64,000 nt of DNA from NCBI RefSeq assembly GCF_012272825.1, contig NZ_JAAWWS010000157.1, positions 110,968-174,967 on the forward strand, given 5' to 3'. This document shows, one piece after another, positions 25,227-32,653 of this stretch (positions are counted from its first letter, which is position 1; every line of letters begins with the position of its first letter). The stretch comes from Wenzhouxiangella sp. XN79A (GTDB lineage: Bacteria; Pseudomonadota; Gammaproteobacteria; Xanthomonadales; Wenzhouxiangellaceae). The translations under genes and the position numbers were made by a program. Under the pieces are notes generated by a model. That model ran no database searches, had not been told where the DNA came from, and saw nothing but the letters and a program-made list of their open reading frames with translations.

Positions 25227-26411
25227 TCAGGCCGCCTTCTGCAGCCGGCCGAAGGCGTCGATGATGCGGTCGATCTGGTCCGGGCTGTGCGCCGCGCTCA
25301 GGCTGATCCGGAGCAGGTTCAGGCCCTTCGGCGTGGCGGGGGGGATCATCAGGTTGGCGTAGACTCCGGCGTCGAGCAGGCCGTACCAGTGGGCCAGCGC
25401 CGACTCGCGGTCGGGCATCACGATCGCTGCGACCGGCCCGGGGTCGGCGCTGCCCAGGGTGTAGCCGAGCTCGTTCAGCGCGCCGTAGAGCTGGTGGATG
25501 TTGCGCCACAGCTGCTTGCGCAGGGCCTGGCCGTGAACGACCTTGTCCAGCGCCGTGCGGGTGGCCGCGATCACGGCCGGCGACGGCGAAGCGGTGAAGA
25601 TATATGGCCGGGCGGCCAGCCGGACGTATTCCAGCTCGGCGTGGCGGCTGACGCAGAACCCGCCGATGCCGGCCAGGCTCTTGGAGAAGGTGCCGACGAC
25701 GAAGTCGATGTCGTCGAGCACGCCGCGGTCCTCGGCCACGCCCAGGCCGCGTTCGCCGAACACGCCGAACGAGTGCGCCTCGTCGAGCAGCAGCCAGGCG
25801 CCGTGGCGCTTCTTGACTTCGATGAATGCGTCCAGCGGCGGCTGGTCGCCCATCATCGAATACAGCCCTTCGACCACGATCAGCGCGTGCCGGGCGTCGT
25901 CGCCCAGGCGGGCGAGGCGGCGGTCGAGGTTGGCCGGATCATTGTGGCGAAAGACCACGGTCCGGGCGTGACCCAGCCGCGCGCCGTCGTAGATGCTGGC
26001 GTGCGAATCGCTGTCGAGCAGCAGGTAATCGTCCTTGCCGGCCAGCGCCGAGATCGCCCCGAGGTTGGCCTGGTAGCCGGTCGAGAAGACCATGGCCGAC
26101 GGCCAGCCCCAGGCCCGGGCCAGGTCGCGCTCCAGCGCGGCGTGACTGGCGTAGCTGCCGTTGGCCATGCGTGACCCGGTGGTCCCGGTGCCCTGCTCGC
26201 TGAGCGCTCGACGGGCCGACTCGACGACGTCGGGGTCCATGGTCAGGCCCAGGTAGTTGTTGGTTCCGGCCAGGATGACCCGTCGGCCGCCGATCGTACC
26301 TTCGGTGGCCGAGTGCACGGCGTCGATCGGTGTGGCCACCGGCGGAATCTCGGCGCGATCCAGGTCCGCGCGAGCCTTCGCCACGTCGGCGAACTTGTCG
26401 AACAGGCTCAT
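25227..26411 (-). CDS. spt: serine palmitoyltransferase (alpha-oxoamine synthase)
   Basis: This 394-residue fold-type I PLP enzyme of the alpha-oxoamine synthase family carries the Schiff-base Lys244 in GTFSKSLAGIGG. His137 in DSDSHASIYDG stacks on PLP, and Asp210 is in LLLDEAHSFGVFGERG. Family members make KBL, ALA, KAPA or 3-ketodihydrosphingosine. The context decides: it is the last gene of an operon with an acyl carrier protein, an extended SDR and a fatty acyl-AMP ligase, the same set as the Caulobacter sphingolipid genes. Reaction: L-serine plus a long acyl thioester to 3-ketodihydrosphingosine and CO2, in the cytoplasm. Its ATG overlaps the ACP stop by 4 bp, consistent with acyl-ACP being the donor. 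Confidence 0.88.
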   Translation of the reverse strand: MSLFDKFADVAKARADLDRAEIPPVATPIDAVHSATEGTIGGRRVILAGTNNYLGLTMDPDVVESARRALSEQGTGTTGSRMANGSYASHAALERDLARAWGWPSAMVFSTGYQANLGAISALAGKDDYLLLDSDSHASIYDGARLGHARTVVFRHNDPANLDRRLARLGDDARHALIVVEGLYSMMGDQPPLDAFIEVKKRHGAWLLLDEAHSFGVFGERGLGVAEDRGVLDDIDFVVGTFSKSLAGIGGFCVSRHAELEYVRLAARPYIFTASPSPAVIAATRTALDKVVHGQALRKQLWRNIHQLYGALNELGYTLGSADPGPVAAIVMPDRESALAHWYGLLDAGVYANLMIPPATPKGLNLLRISLSAAHSPDQIDRIIDAFGRLQKAA

Positions 26412-26665
26412 GCTTCACCGTCCTTGCACAGCGGTTCGATCCGGCCGGCAAGTTCGTTCAGGGTACGCGCCTCGGCCAGTACCTCCACCGGGATCGAGAC
26501 ATCGAGCCGGTCCTCGATTTCCATGACCAGGTCCATGATCTGGACCGAATCCAGGCCGATTTCGCTGGTCAGCACGGCGTCGAAATCCACAGTGCCGAGC
26601 TGCGGCAGGGACACGGCGACCGCGTCCTGGATCGCTTGGTGAATGTCGGTTCGGGCGTCGGTCAT
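26408..26665 (-). CDS. acpR: acyl carrier protein for sphingoid base synthesis
   Basis: This 85-residue four-helix carrier protein has the 4'-phosphopantetheine attachment Ser40 in SEIGLDSVQIMDLV. Helix 2 and the acidic EIEDRLDVSIP stretch are typical of ACPs. It would carry the fatty acid activated by the acyl-AMP ligase and hand it to serine palmitoyltransferase. The ATG at 26665 is chosen because it overlaps the SDR stop as ATGA, the pattern at most junctions here; an ATG 12 bp upstream is possible. It is distinct from fatty-acid-synthase ACP, which normally sits with fabG/fabF. Confidence 0.88.
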   Translation of the reverse strand: MTDARTDIHQAIQDAVAVSLPQLGTVDFDAVLTSEIGLDSVQIMDLVMEIEDRLDVSIPVEVLAEARTLNELAGRIEPLCKDGEA

Positions 26666-27594
26666 GCGCGGGTCCATCCGGGTAGGGATTCAAGCGCTTC
26701 GTCCAGGCGCCGGTGCGGCCGCCAGTCCAGGTGCGCGGAAAGCGCGAGATTATCGCAGACCCAGTCAACGTGCCGCAATTCACGCACTTTGCCGGGCGAG
26801 AGCAGCGCGGCGCGGCCGCGCAGCCGGTTCGCGGCCAGCGCCAGCCGGCCGGCGGTGCGCAGCGCCGGACCGGGGATGGCCAGGGTACGGATCCGACCGC
26901 CGCGAACCGTTGCGGCAAGCCGGGCGACCTCGGACCAGGTCCAGCCGCCGTCGGGCTGCGGACCGGCCAGCGCGAACGGCGCGGTCGAAGGGCCTCGGTA
27001 GAGCAGGCGCTCGATCGCGGCACCGACGTCGTCGACATGGACCAGCGAAAAGCGCGCGGTCGCCGGGCCGAGCCGGATCAACCAGCCGCGCGCCAGCATT
27101 CGCCAGAAATCGGCCAGCGCCGGGTCGTCGGGACCGTAGACCGCCGGCGGTCGAAGCACGGTCGACGACCCCGGCAGTCGCTCGCGCCATGCCCGCTCGG
27201 CACCGGCTTTCGAGGCCGTGTACCAGGACAGCTCGGGCCGGGTCGCGGCCAGCGAGGAGACCAGCAGGGCGTGGGCGCCCGGGGCGCGGTCGGCGATCGC
27301 GTCGGCCAGCAGGGCGGTACCGTCGAGGTTGGCCCGCTCGAAGTCCCGCTGCCGGCTGCCGGCGATCGCGCCGGCCAGGTGGACCACGGCGTCGGCGCCG
27401 TCGACCAGGCGTTGCAGCGCGGCGCGATCGGCCAGGTCGCCGACTACGTGTTCGAGCTTCGGATGGTCGACCGTCAGTCGGTCGGGATCGCGCACCAGGG
27501 CGCGGATTCGGGCGGGGTTCGAGGAGGCCAGCAGGCGCGCCAGCGTGGCGCGCCCGATGAAGCCGGTGGCGCCGGTCAGTGCGATGACCGGCAT
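26662..27594 (-). CDS. cerR: NAD(P)-dependent extended SDR, ceramide reductase candidate
   Basis: This 310-residue extended short-chain dehydrogenase (epimerase/dehydratase fold) has the nucleotide loop TGATGFIGRATL (7-18), VVHLAGA (70-76) and the YTASK catalytic pair Tyr125/Lys129. In Caulobacter the NDP-epimerase-like CerR, encoded beside serine palmitoyltransferase, reduces the 3-keto group of the N-acylated intermediate. The same neighbourhood here supports that role, although the fold alone would also fit a sugar epimerase. It starts 3 bp after the acyl-AMP ligase stop and overlaps the ACP start, so it is translated as part of one operon. Confidence 0.82.
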   Translation of the reverse strand: MPVIALTGATGFIGRATLARLLASSNPARIRALVRDPDRLTVDHPKLEHVVGDLADRAALQRLVDGADAVVHLAGAIAGSRQRDFERANLDGTALLADAIADRAPGAHALLVSSLAATRPELSWYTASKAGAERAWRERLPGSSTVLRPPAVYGPDDPALADFWRMLARGWLIRLGPATARFSLVHVDDVGAAIERLLYRGPSTAPFALAGPQPDGGWTWSEVARLAATVRGGRIRTLAIPGPALRTAGRLALAANRLRGRAALLSPGKVRELRHVDWVCDNLALSAHLDWRPHRRLDEALESLPGWTRA

Positions 27595-27597
27595 GGT

Positions 27598-29394
27598 TCA
27601 GTCGGCCGTGTTCAACGCCTGGGTGTGGGGCGTGCGATCGACCAGCTCGCGCGGCAGCACCTCGGTGTTTTCCAGCCCGTTGCGCTTCAGGAAGTCGAGC
27701 CGCGTACCGCTGCGCGACAGCTTGCCCGAGGAGGTCCGCGGCAGGGTGTGCAGCGGAACCAGTTCGATCAGGCAGGCGATGCCGAACTCCGACTGGATCT
27801 GCTGCCTCAGTCGCTCGACCAGCCGGGCCTGGCGGAACGGATCCTGCTCGCGGCACTGCACGACCAGCACCGCGACCTCGCTGCCGTCCTCGGCCGGGAT
27901 CGCGAACGCCGAGGCGTCTTCGGGGCGAACTTCGGGCTGCTGCTCGGCCAGGTACTCGAGGTCCTGGGGCCAGATGTTGCGGCCGTTGATGATCAGCAGG
28001 TCCTTGGCCCGCCCGGTGATGAACAGCGAGTCACCGGCCCGGTAGCCGACGTCGCCGGTGTTCAGCCAGCCGTCGTCGGTCAGCGCTTCGCGGGTGGCGT
28101 CTTCGTTGTTGGCGTAGCCCGACATCACGCTCGGGCCGCGCAGGTAGATCGTGCCGCAGTGACGCTCCGGCAGGATGCGCCCGGACGTGTCGCGGATCTC
28201 GACTTCGTAGTCGGGCAGCGGTCGGCCGCAGTTGACGAACTCGGTGACGCGGGTGTCGGCATCGGCGTCGGCGTCGATCGGCGCGGCGCGGCGCTCGCGC
28301 GCGAGCAGGTCGGCGTCGAGCCGATCGACTTCCAGGCCCTGGGCCAGCGGCGCGAAGCTGACCGCCAGCGAACACTCGGCCATGCCGTAGCAGGGCAGGA
28401 AGGCCGACGGCGAGAACTTCGAAGGCTCCAGCGCTTCGGCGAAGCGATCCAGCCAGCTCGAGCGGATCATCTCGGCGCCGACGCCGGCCACCCGCCAGGC
28501 CGACAGGTCGAAGCGGTCGAGGTCGCCCTCGCGCAGCCGGCGAGCGACCAGCGCGAAGCCGAACGGCGGCGAGTACGAAATGGTCGCGCCGTTGCGTGAA
28601 ATCAGCTCCAGCCAAAGCCGCGGACGCATCGCGAAATCACGCGTGCCGAGGTAGTCGACCGAAAGCTGCGAGACGACCGGGCCGAGAATCAGGCCGACCA
28701 GGCCCATGTCGTGATAGAAGGGCAGCCACGACATGTAGCGGTCGCCGCGGCGGATCTGGACGCCGTACTGCAGGATGCCGGCGAGGTTGGTCAGCACGGC
28801 GCGCTGGGTGATCATCGTCCCGCGCGGAAAGCGGGTGCTGCCCGAGGTGTACTGCAGGTAGGCCAGGTCGTCCGGGGCCGGCGGATCGGGCAGGGCATCG
28901 GCCGGCTCGAGCGCTTCGAAGGCCTCGAGCGTGCCGCTGACCGCCAGGTCCAGGCCCTCGACCGCTTCGGCGAGGAAGGCCTGGAAGTCACGCGAGGCAT
29001 AGGCCGCCCGGGCCCGGCAGTCGATCAGCAGCGCGCGCAGGTGCTTGACGAACGCTTCCTTGCCGCCCAGGTGCACCGCCGCCGGCAGTGGCACCGGGAC
29101 CAGCCCGGCGTACTGGCAGGCGAAGAACATGACATGGAACTCGGGCTGGGTGTCGGCGACCAGCGCGATCCGGCTGCCGCGCGGCAGGCCGAGCGCGGTC
29201 AGGCGCAGCGCGGTTTCGCGCGCCCGCTCCCGGAGCTCGCCGTAGGTCAGCACGGACGTCAGCTGGCCTCGTCCATTGTGGAAGTTGCAGCCCGTGGTTC
29301 CCTGGGCGGCATAGTCCAGCGCTTCGGCGAGGCTTCGGTAGCCGGAGGTCTTCAGCGGCAGCGAATTCTGCGTGGGGGTTGGCTTCAGGCTCAA
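27598..29394 (-). CDS. aasR: fatty acyl-AMP ligase / acyl-ACP synthetase
   Basis: This 598-residue ANL-superfamily adenylating enzyme has the P-loop YTSGSTRFPRGTMI (about 192-205), the A5-like YGMAECSLAVSF motif, TGDVGY, GRAKDLLIINGRNIWPQDLE and the C-terminal RTSSGKLSR lysine. The ECSLAVS motif, and the IING-RNIWPQDLE rather than a CoA-ligase hinge, point to the FAAL group that transfers acyl-adenylate to carrier proteins rather than CoA. The expected partner is the ACP two genes downstream. A TTG start is likely, with an AAGGG ribosome site 9 nt before it; no better in-frame ATG was found. It heads the leftward operon. Confidence 0.87.
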   Translation of the reverse strand: MSLKPTPTQNSLPLKTSGYRSLAEALDYAAQGTTGCNFHNGRGQLTSVLTYGELRERARETALRLTALGLPRGSRIALVADTQPEFHVMFFACQYAGLVPVPLPAAVHLGGKEAFVKHLRALLIDCRARAAYASRDFQAFLAEAVEGLDLAVSGTLEAFEALEPADALPDPPAPDDLAYLQYTSGSTRFPRGTMITQRAVLTNLAGILQYGVQIRRGDRYMSWLPFYHDMGLVGLILGPVVSQLSVDYLGTRDFAMRPRLWLELISRNGATISYSPPFGFALVARRLREGDLDRFDLSAWRVAGVGAEMIRSSWLDRFAEALEPSKFSPSAFLPCYGMAECSLAVSFAPLAQGLEVDRLDADLLARERRAAPIDADADADTRVTEFVNCGRPLPDYEVEIRDTSGRILPERHCGTIYLRGPSVMSGYANNEDATREALTDDGWLNTGDVGYRAGDSLFITGRAKDLLIINGRNIWPQDLEYLAEQQPEVRPEDASAFAIPAEDGSEVAVLVVQCREQDPFRQARLVERLRQQIQSEFGIACLIELVPLHTLPRTSSGKLSRSGTRLDFLKRNGLENTEVLPRELVDRTPHTQALNTAD

Positions 29395-29613
29395 ACCGAT
29401 GTTCCCTTGTTGTTCTGCGTTCTCGCGTAGAATCGCCAGCGAGAGTTTATTGGCAAATCTAATCGACCATTATAAGACGCTGACGTGTCAATGGAAACAC
29501 GTTCGTGACCGTCCCTTGCCGCGACACGTTAGGCGAAGTGCACTTCAAATCGTGTTAATGCCCGCAATTCTGCAACATTCGACCCCGAAATTGCCACCCG
29601 TGCGTCCACGCCC
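29395..29613. promoter_or_regulatory. AT-rich divergent promoter region of the sphingolipid cluster
   Basis: This 219-bp gap between the two divergent operons is markedly richer in A/T than its surroundings (29440-29580). Rightward candidate: TTGGCA (29450-29455), 15-nt spacer, TATAAG (29471-29476). Leftward candidate: TTGCCA (29456-29451), 16-nt spacer, GATTCT (29434-29429), which is weak at -10. The two -35 hexamers overlap at 29450-29456, which would coordinate both operons. These are by-eye matches, and no operator was identified. Confidence 0.45.
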
Positions 29614-30765
29614 ATGACGACGCCGGAGTCGACGATCGAGGTGCGTCCGGTCCGCCTGCCGGCCGACTGGCGGCGATTCCACGCCCTGCCGGTGCGTCTG
29701 TACGCCGGCGATCCGAACTGGGTGCGTCCGCTCGACCTGCAGCTTCGCCAGCAGTGGGCGCCGCGGAATCCGTTCTTCGCCCACGCCGAGGCACAGGCCT
29801 TCATCGCACTGCGCGGCGACCGGGCCGTCGGCCGGATCAGTGCCCAGATCGATCGCCTCAACGACGACCGGGGTCGTCCGGACCTCGGCTGGTTCGGCCA
29901 GCTCGAAGCCGAGGACGACATCGAGGTGTTCCGGGCCCTGGAGCGCGCGGCCGGCGGCTGGCTGGCCGAGCGTGGCCGGACCCGCATGCAGGGTCCGTTC
30001 GACCTGTCGATCAACCAGCAGAGCGGGCTGCTGGTCGACGGCTTCGACTCACCGCCGATGATGATGATGGGGCACGCACGGCCCTACTACGCCGACCGGC
30101 TGGTCGAACTCGGCTTCGAGTCGGTCGCCGAACTGCTGGCCTACCAGGGCGACCTGGAGTTCCGCGATCCGCGCGGGATGCGGCGCGTGCTGGGCCGGCT
30201 CGGCGACCGGCTGAGGCTGGAGCGGGTCGAGCGCGGACGCTTGATGGAGCGGGCCGGGTTGATGCGCGAACTGTTCAACGCGGCCTGGGCCGACAACTGG
30301 GGCTTCGTGCCGATGACCGAGGCCGAGTTCGATCACACCGTGCAGGACATGAAATTGCTGATCCGGCCGGGCTATGTCCAGATCGCCTGGCTCGACGACG
30401 AGCCGGCCGCCTTCATGGTGACCCTGCCCGATCTCAACGAGCTGGTGCGCGATCTCGGCGGCCGGCTGTTCCCGTTCGGTGCGGCCCGCCTGCTGTGGCG
30501 CATCTGGCGCCGCCGGAGCACCCGCGCCCGGGTGCCGCTGATGGGGGTGGCGCCGAAGTACCAGCGCTCGATCACCGGCGCGGCGCTGAGTTACGCGATG
30601 GTCGCCGACACCCGGGATCACCTGAAGGCCGACGGCGTTGAATGGACCGAGCAGTCGTGGATCCTGGAGCAGAATCGCGGGATGCGCTCGCTGATCGAAT
30701 CGATCGACATGCATGTGGCCAAGCGCTATCGCGTCTTCGAACGCTCGATCGGGTCGTCGGAATGA
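29614..30765 (+). CDS. bcerS: GNAT-fold ceramide synthase homologue (bCerS)
   Basis: This 383-residue protein is of the type usually annotated as GNAT N-acetyltransferase of about 380 residues. Visible elements are VRLYAGDPNWVRPLDLQ (26-43), AFIALRGDRAVGRISAQID (64-82), GPFDLSINQQSGLLVDGFDSPPMMMM (about 128-153) and a late GVAPKYQRSITGAALSYAMV acyl-CoA-loop-like motif. The bacterial ceramide synthase of Caulobacter (CCNA_01212), which N-acylates the 3-keto sphingoid base, has this size and fold. Its position divergent to serine palmitoyltransferase makes the assignment strong. No Shine-Dalgarno sequence precedes the ATG. Its stop overlaps the nucleotidyltransferase start (ATGA). Confidence 0.83.
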   Translation: MTTPESTIEVRPVRLPADWRRFHALPVRLYAGDPNWVRPLDLQLRQQWAPRNPFFAHAEAQAFIALRGDRAVGRISAQIDRLNDDRGRPDLGWFGQLEAEDDIEVFRALERAAGGWLAERGRTRMQGPFDLSINQQSGLLVDGFDSPPMMMMGHARPYYADRLVELGFESVAELLAYQGDLEFRDPRGMRRVLGRLGDRLRLERVERGRLMERAGLMRELFNAAWADNWGFVPMTEAEFDHTVQDMKLLIRPGYVQIAWLDDEPAAFMVTLPDLNELVRDLGGRLFPFGAARLLWRIWRRRSTRARVPLMGVAPKYQRSITGAALSYAMVADTRDHLKADGVEWTEQSWILEQNRGMRSLIESIDMHVAKRYRVFERSIGSSE

Positions 30766-31589
30766 CTGCCCCGGTCTCGAAGGCCACGGCTCCGGCGGCG
30801 GCGTCGAGGCCGGCGATCATCGTGCTGGCCGGCGATCGCGGTCCCGGGGACCCGCTGGCTGCGTCCGCCGGCGTGGCCGGAAAGGTGCTGGTCCCGGTCG
30901 CCGGGCGGCCGATGCTGGCCCACGTGCTCGATGCGGCCCGCGGGCTGGGGGACGATGTCGCAATCCGGCTGGTCTGCCCGGCGCGGCCCGAATACACGGC
31001 CGTCGCCGAGCCGTTCGGCGGCTGCGCCGGCAGTCTGCAGACGGTCGAACCCGCATCGGGTCCGGCGGCCAGCGTGGCTGCGGCGCTGGCGACCCTGCCG
31101 GCCGACGGACCGGTACTGCTGCTGACCGGCGACCACCCGCTGCTGACTCGGGAGTGGCTGCGCGGCTTCCTCGCCGCGGCCGAAGCCACCGGCGCCGACG
31201 CGGTGGTCGGACTGGCCGATGCCGATGCCGTTCGGGCCCGCTTTCCGGAAGGCCGGCGGACCCGCTACCGCTTCGCCGACCGCTCGGTCTGCGGCACCAA
31301 CCTGTTCCTGTTCCGGACCGCGCAGGGCCGCCGGGTGGTCGAGACCTGGCAGGCGTTCGAGCGCGATCGCAAGAAGCCGTGGCGGATCGTCGGCCGACTC
31401 GGCCCGGTCGACCTGCTGCGCTACCTGCTGCGGCGACTGAGCCTGGCCGGCGCGTTCGAGGCGCTGTCGCGGCGTCTCGATGCGCGCGCCGCACCGGTCA
31501 TCGTGCCGTGGCCGGAAGCGGCGGTGGATGTCGATACGCCGGCCGACAAGGTGCTGGTCGAATCGGTCTTCCGGCAACGCGCGTCGTGA
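30762..31589 (+). CDS. MobA-like nucleotidyltransferase in the sphingolipid operon
   Basis: This 275-residue NTP-transferase domain protein has an N-terminal nucleotide loop (IIVLAGDRGPGDPLAASAGV, then KVLVPVAGRPMLAHVLDAAR). The acidic metal site is in LLLTGDHPLLTREW, and VDVDTPADK lies near the end. MobA, IspD and CTP:phosphocholine cytidylyltransferase-like enzymes share this fold. The loop reads AGDRGPGD instead of the common AGG-SSRMG, so it is a divergent branch. Located between ceramide synthase and LptF with 4-bp overlaps on both sides, it is best explained as activating a head group for the ceramide, but the substrate is unknown. Confidence 0.72.
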   Translation: MTAPVSKATAPAAASRPAIIVLAGDRGPGDPLAASAGVAGKVLVPVAGRPMLAHVLDAARGLGDDVAIRLVCPARPEYTAVAEPFGGCAGSLQTVEPASGPAASVAAALATLPADGPVLLLTGDHPLLTREWLRGFLAAAEATGADAVVGLADADAVRARFPEGRRTRYRFADRSVCGTNLFLFRTAQGRRVVETWQAFERDRKKPWRIVGRLGPVDLLRYLLRRLSLAGAFEALSRRLDARAAPVIVPWPEAAVDVDTPADKVLVESVFRQRAS

Positions 31590-32653
31590 ACCGGCTCGAG
31601 CGCTACGTCGCCCTGCAGCTGCTGCGACCGATCTTCGGCGTGTTCTTCGTCGCGCTGCTGGTGATGCTGGCCTATTACTTCTCGAGCTACCTCGCCGATG
31701 CGGTGATCGAGCGCCTGACCATCGACGCGGTGGCCAAGCTGGCCACGCTCAAGCTCGGCCTGTTCTTCGACGTGCTGATCCCCGGCGCGATCTTTCTCGG
31801 CGCGATCACCGGTCTCGGCCGGCTGCAGAGCGGCTACGAGATGACCGCAATGGCCGCCGCCGGCGTCGGCCGGACGCCGGTGGTGCGGGCCGTGCTGGCG
31901 ATCGCGCTGATCGGCCTGCTGCTGGTGGCCGCGCTGACCCACCTGTTCCGACCGTGGGCCTACGAGACGCTGTATTCGATGGAAGGCGAGCTGGTCGCGC
32001 GGGTCGATCTCGGCCGGGTCGAGCCGGGGCGCTTCGAGATCGGCGACGCGGCCTGGGTGATCTTTGCCGAGGCGCGCGACGGTGATGCGCTGGTCGATGT
32101 GATGGTTCATCAGCAGACCCCGACCTATCGCAACCTGCTGCGCGCGGAGCGGCTGGAGCAGCAGACCGCCGTGGACGGCTCGATCGCGCTGGAATTCAGC
32201 GGCAACGTGCGGTCCTGGCGCTTGCAGCAGGACGGCGCGACCGACCTGGTCGGCTCCAGCGAACGGCTGCGCGTGCAGTTCGATCCGCCGGCATCGGTCG
32301 AGCCGTCGCGCAAGCGTCGTGCGCTGTCGTTCGAACAGCTGCTGGATGCCGCCGGTCCGCTGGAGTGGGGTGAATTGCAGTGGCGCACGCTGATGCCGCT
32401 GTCGGTACCGGTGCTGGCGCTGCTGGCGCTGGCGATCGCGCGGATCGAACCGCGTCACGGCCAGACCTCGCGGGTACTGCTGGCCACGCTGCTGGTGACG
32501 CTGTATTTCGCCGCGATCGGCACCCTGGCCAATCGCGTGGATGCCGGCACCATGTCGATCTGGCCGGGCCTGTTCTGGGCGCCGCTGGTCGTGCTGCCGC
32601 TGGTGCTGGGCCGGCTCTGGCGGTCCTGGCGCGGCCCCGGGGCGCCGATATGA
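31586..32653 (+). CDS. lptF: LptF-like permease (YjgP/YjgQ family)
   Basis: This 355-residue inner-membrane permease of the LptF/LptG family has six transmembrane segments (about 12-35, 55-80, 96-116, then 270-290, 298-318 and 325-345). They flank a periplasmic beta-jellyroll domain (about 120-260). The LERYVALQLLRPI start and the YEMTAMAAAGVGRTPV coupling helix are typical. The GTG start overlaps the nucleotidyltransferase stop (GTGA), and the stop overlaps the next permease. LptF normally works with LptG and the ATPase LptB to extract lipopolysaccharide. Here it is embedded in a sphingolipid operon rather than beside pepA, the usual gammaproteobacterial site, suggesting a sphingolipid cargo. 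Confidence 0.85.
   Translation: MNRLERYVALQLLRPIFGVFFVALLVMLAYYFSSYLADAVIERLTIDAVAKLATLKLGLFFDVLIPGAIFLGAITGLGRLQSGYEMTAMAAAGVGRTPVVRAVLAIALIGLLLVAALTHLFRPWAYETLYSMEGELVARVDLGRVEPGRFEIGDAAWVIFAEARDGDALVDVMVHQQTPTYRNLLRAERLEQQTAVDGSIALEFSGNVRSWRLQQDGATDLVGSSERLRVQFDPPASVEPSRKRRALSFEQLLDAAGPLEWGELQWRTLMPLSVPVLALLALAIARIEPRHGQTSRVLLATLLVTLYFAAIGTLANRVDAGTMSIWPGLFWAPLVVLPLVLGRLWRSWRGPGAPI

Noticed and set aside
22209-26174. A 1321-codon open frame on the plus strand, and a 977-codon one at 19906-22839
   Set aside because: Both lie opposite strongly supported S9 peptidase, SDR and serine palmitoyltransferase genes. Translations are low-complexity (Arg, Gly, Val, Gln-rich) without domains, as expected of antisense frames in GC-rich DNA.
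25227-26411. BioF or KBL as the identity of the alpha-oxoamine synthase
   Set aside because: No biotin or threonine-degradation genes adjoin it. The ACP, acyl-AMP ligase, SDR and divergent ceramide synthase homologue favour serine palmitoyltransferase.
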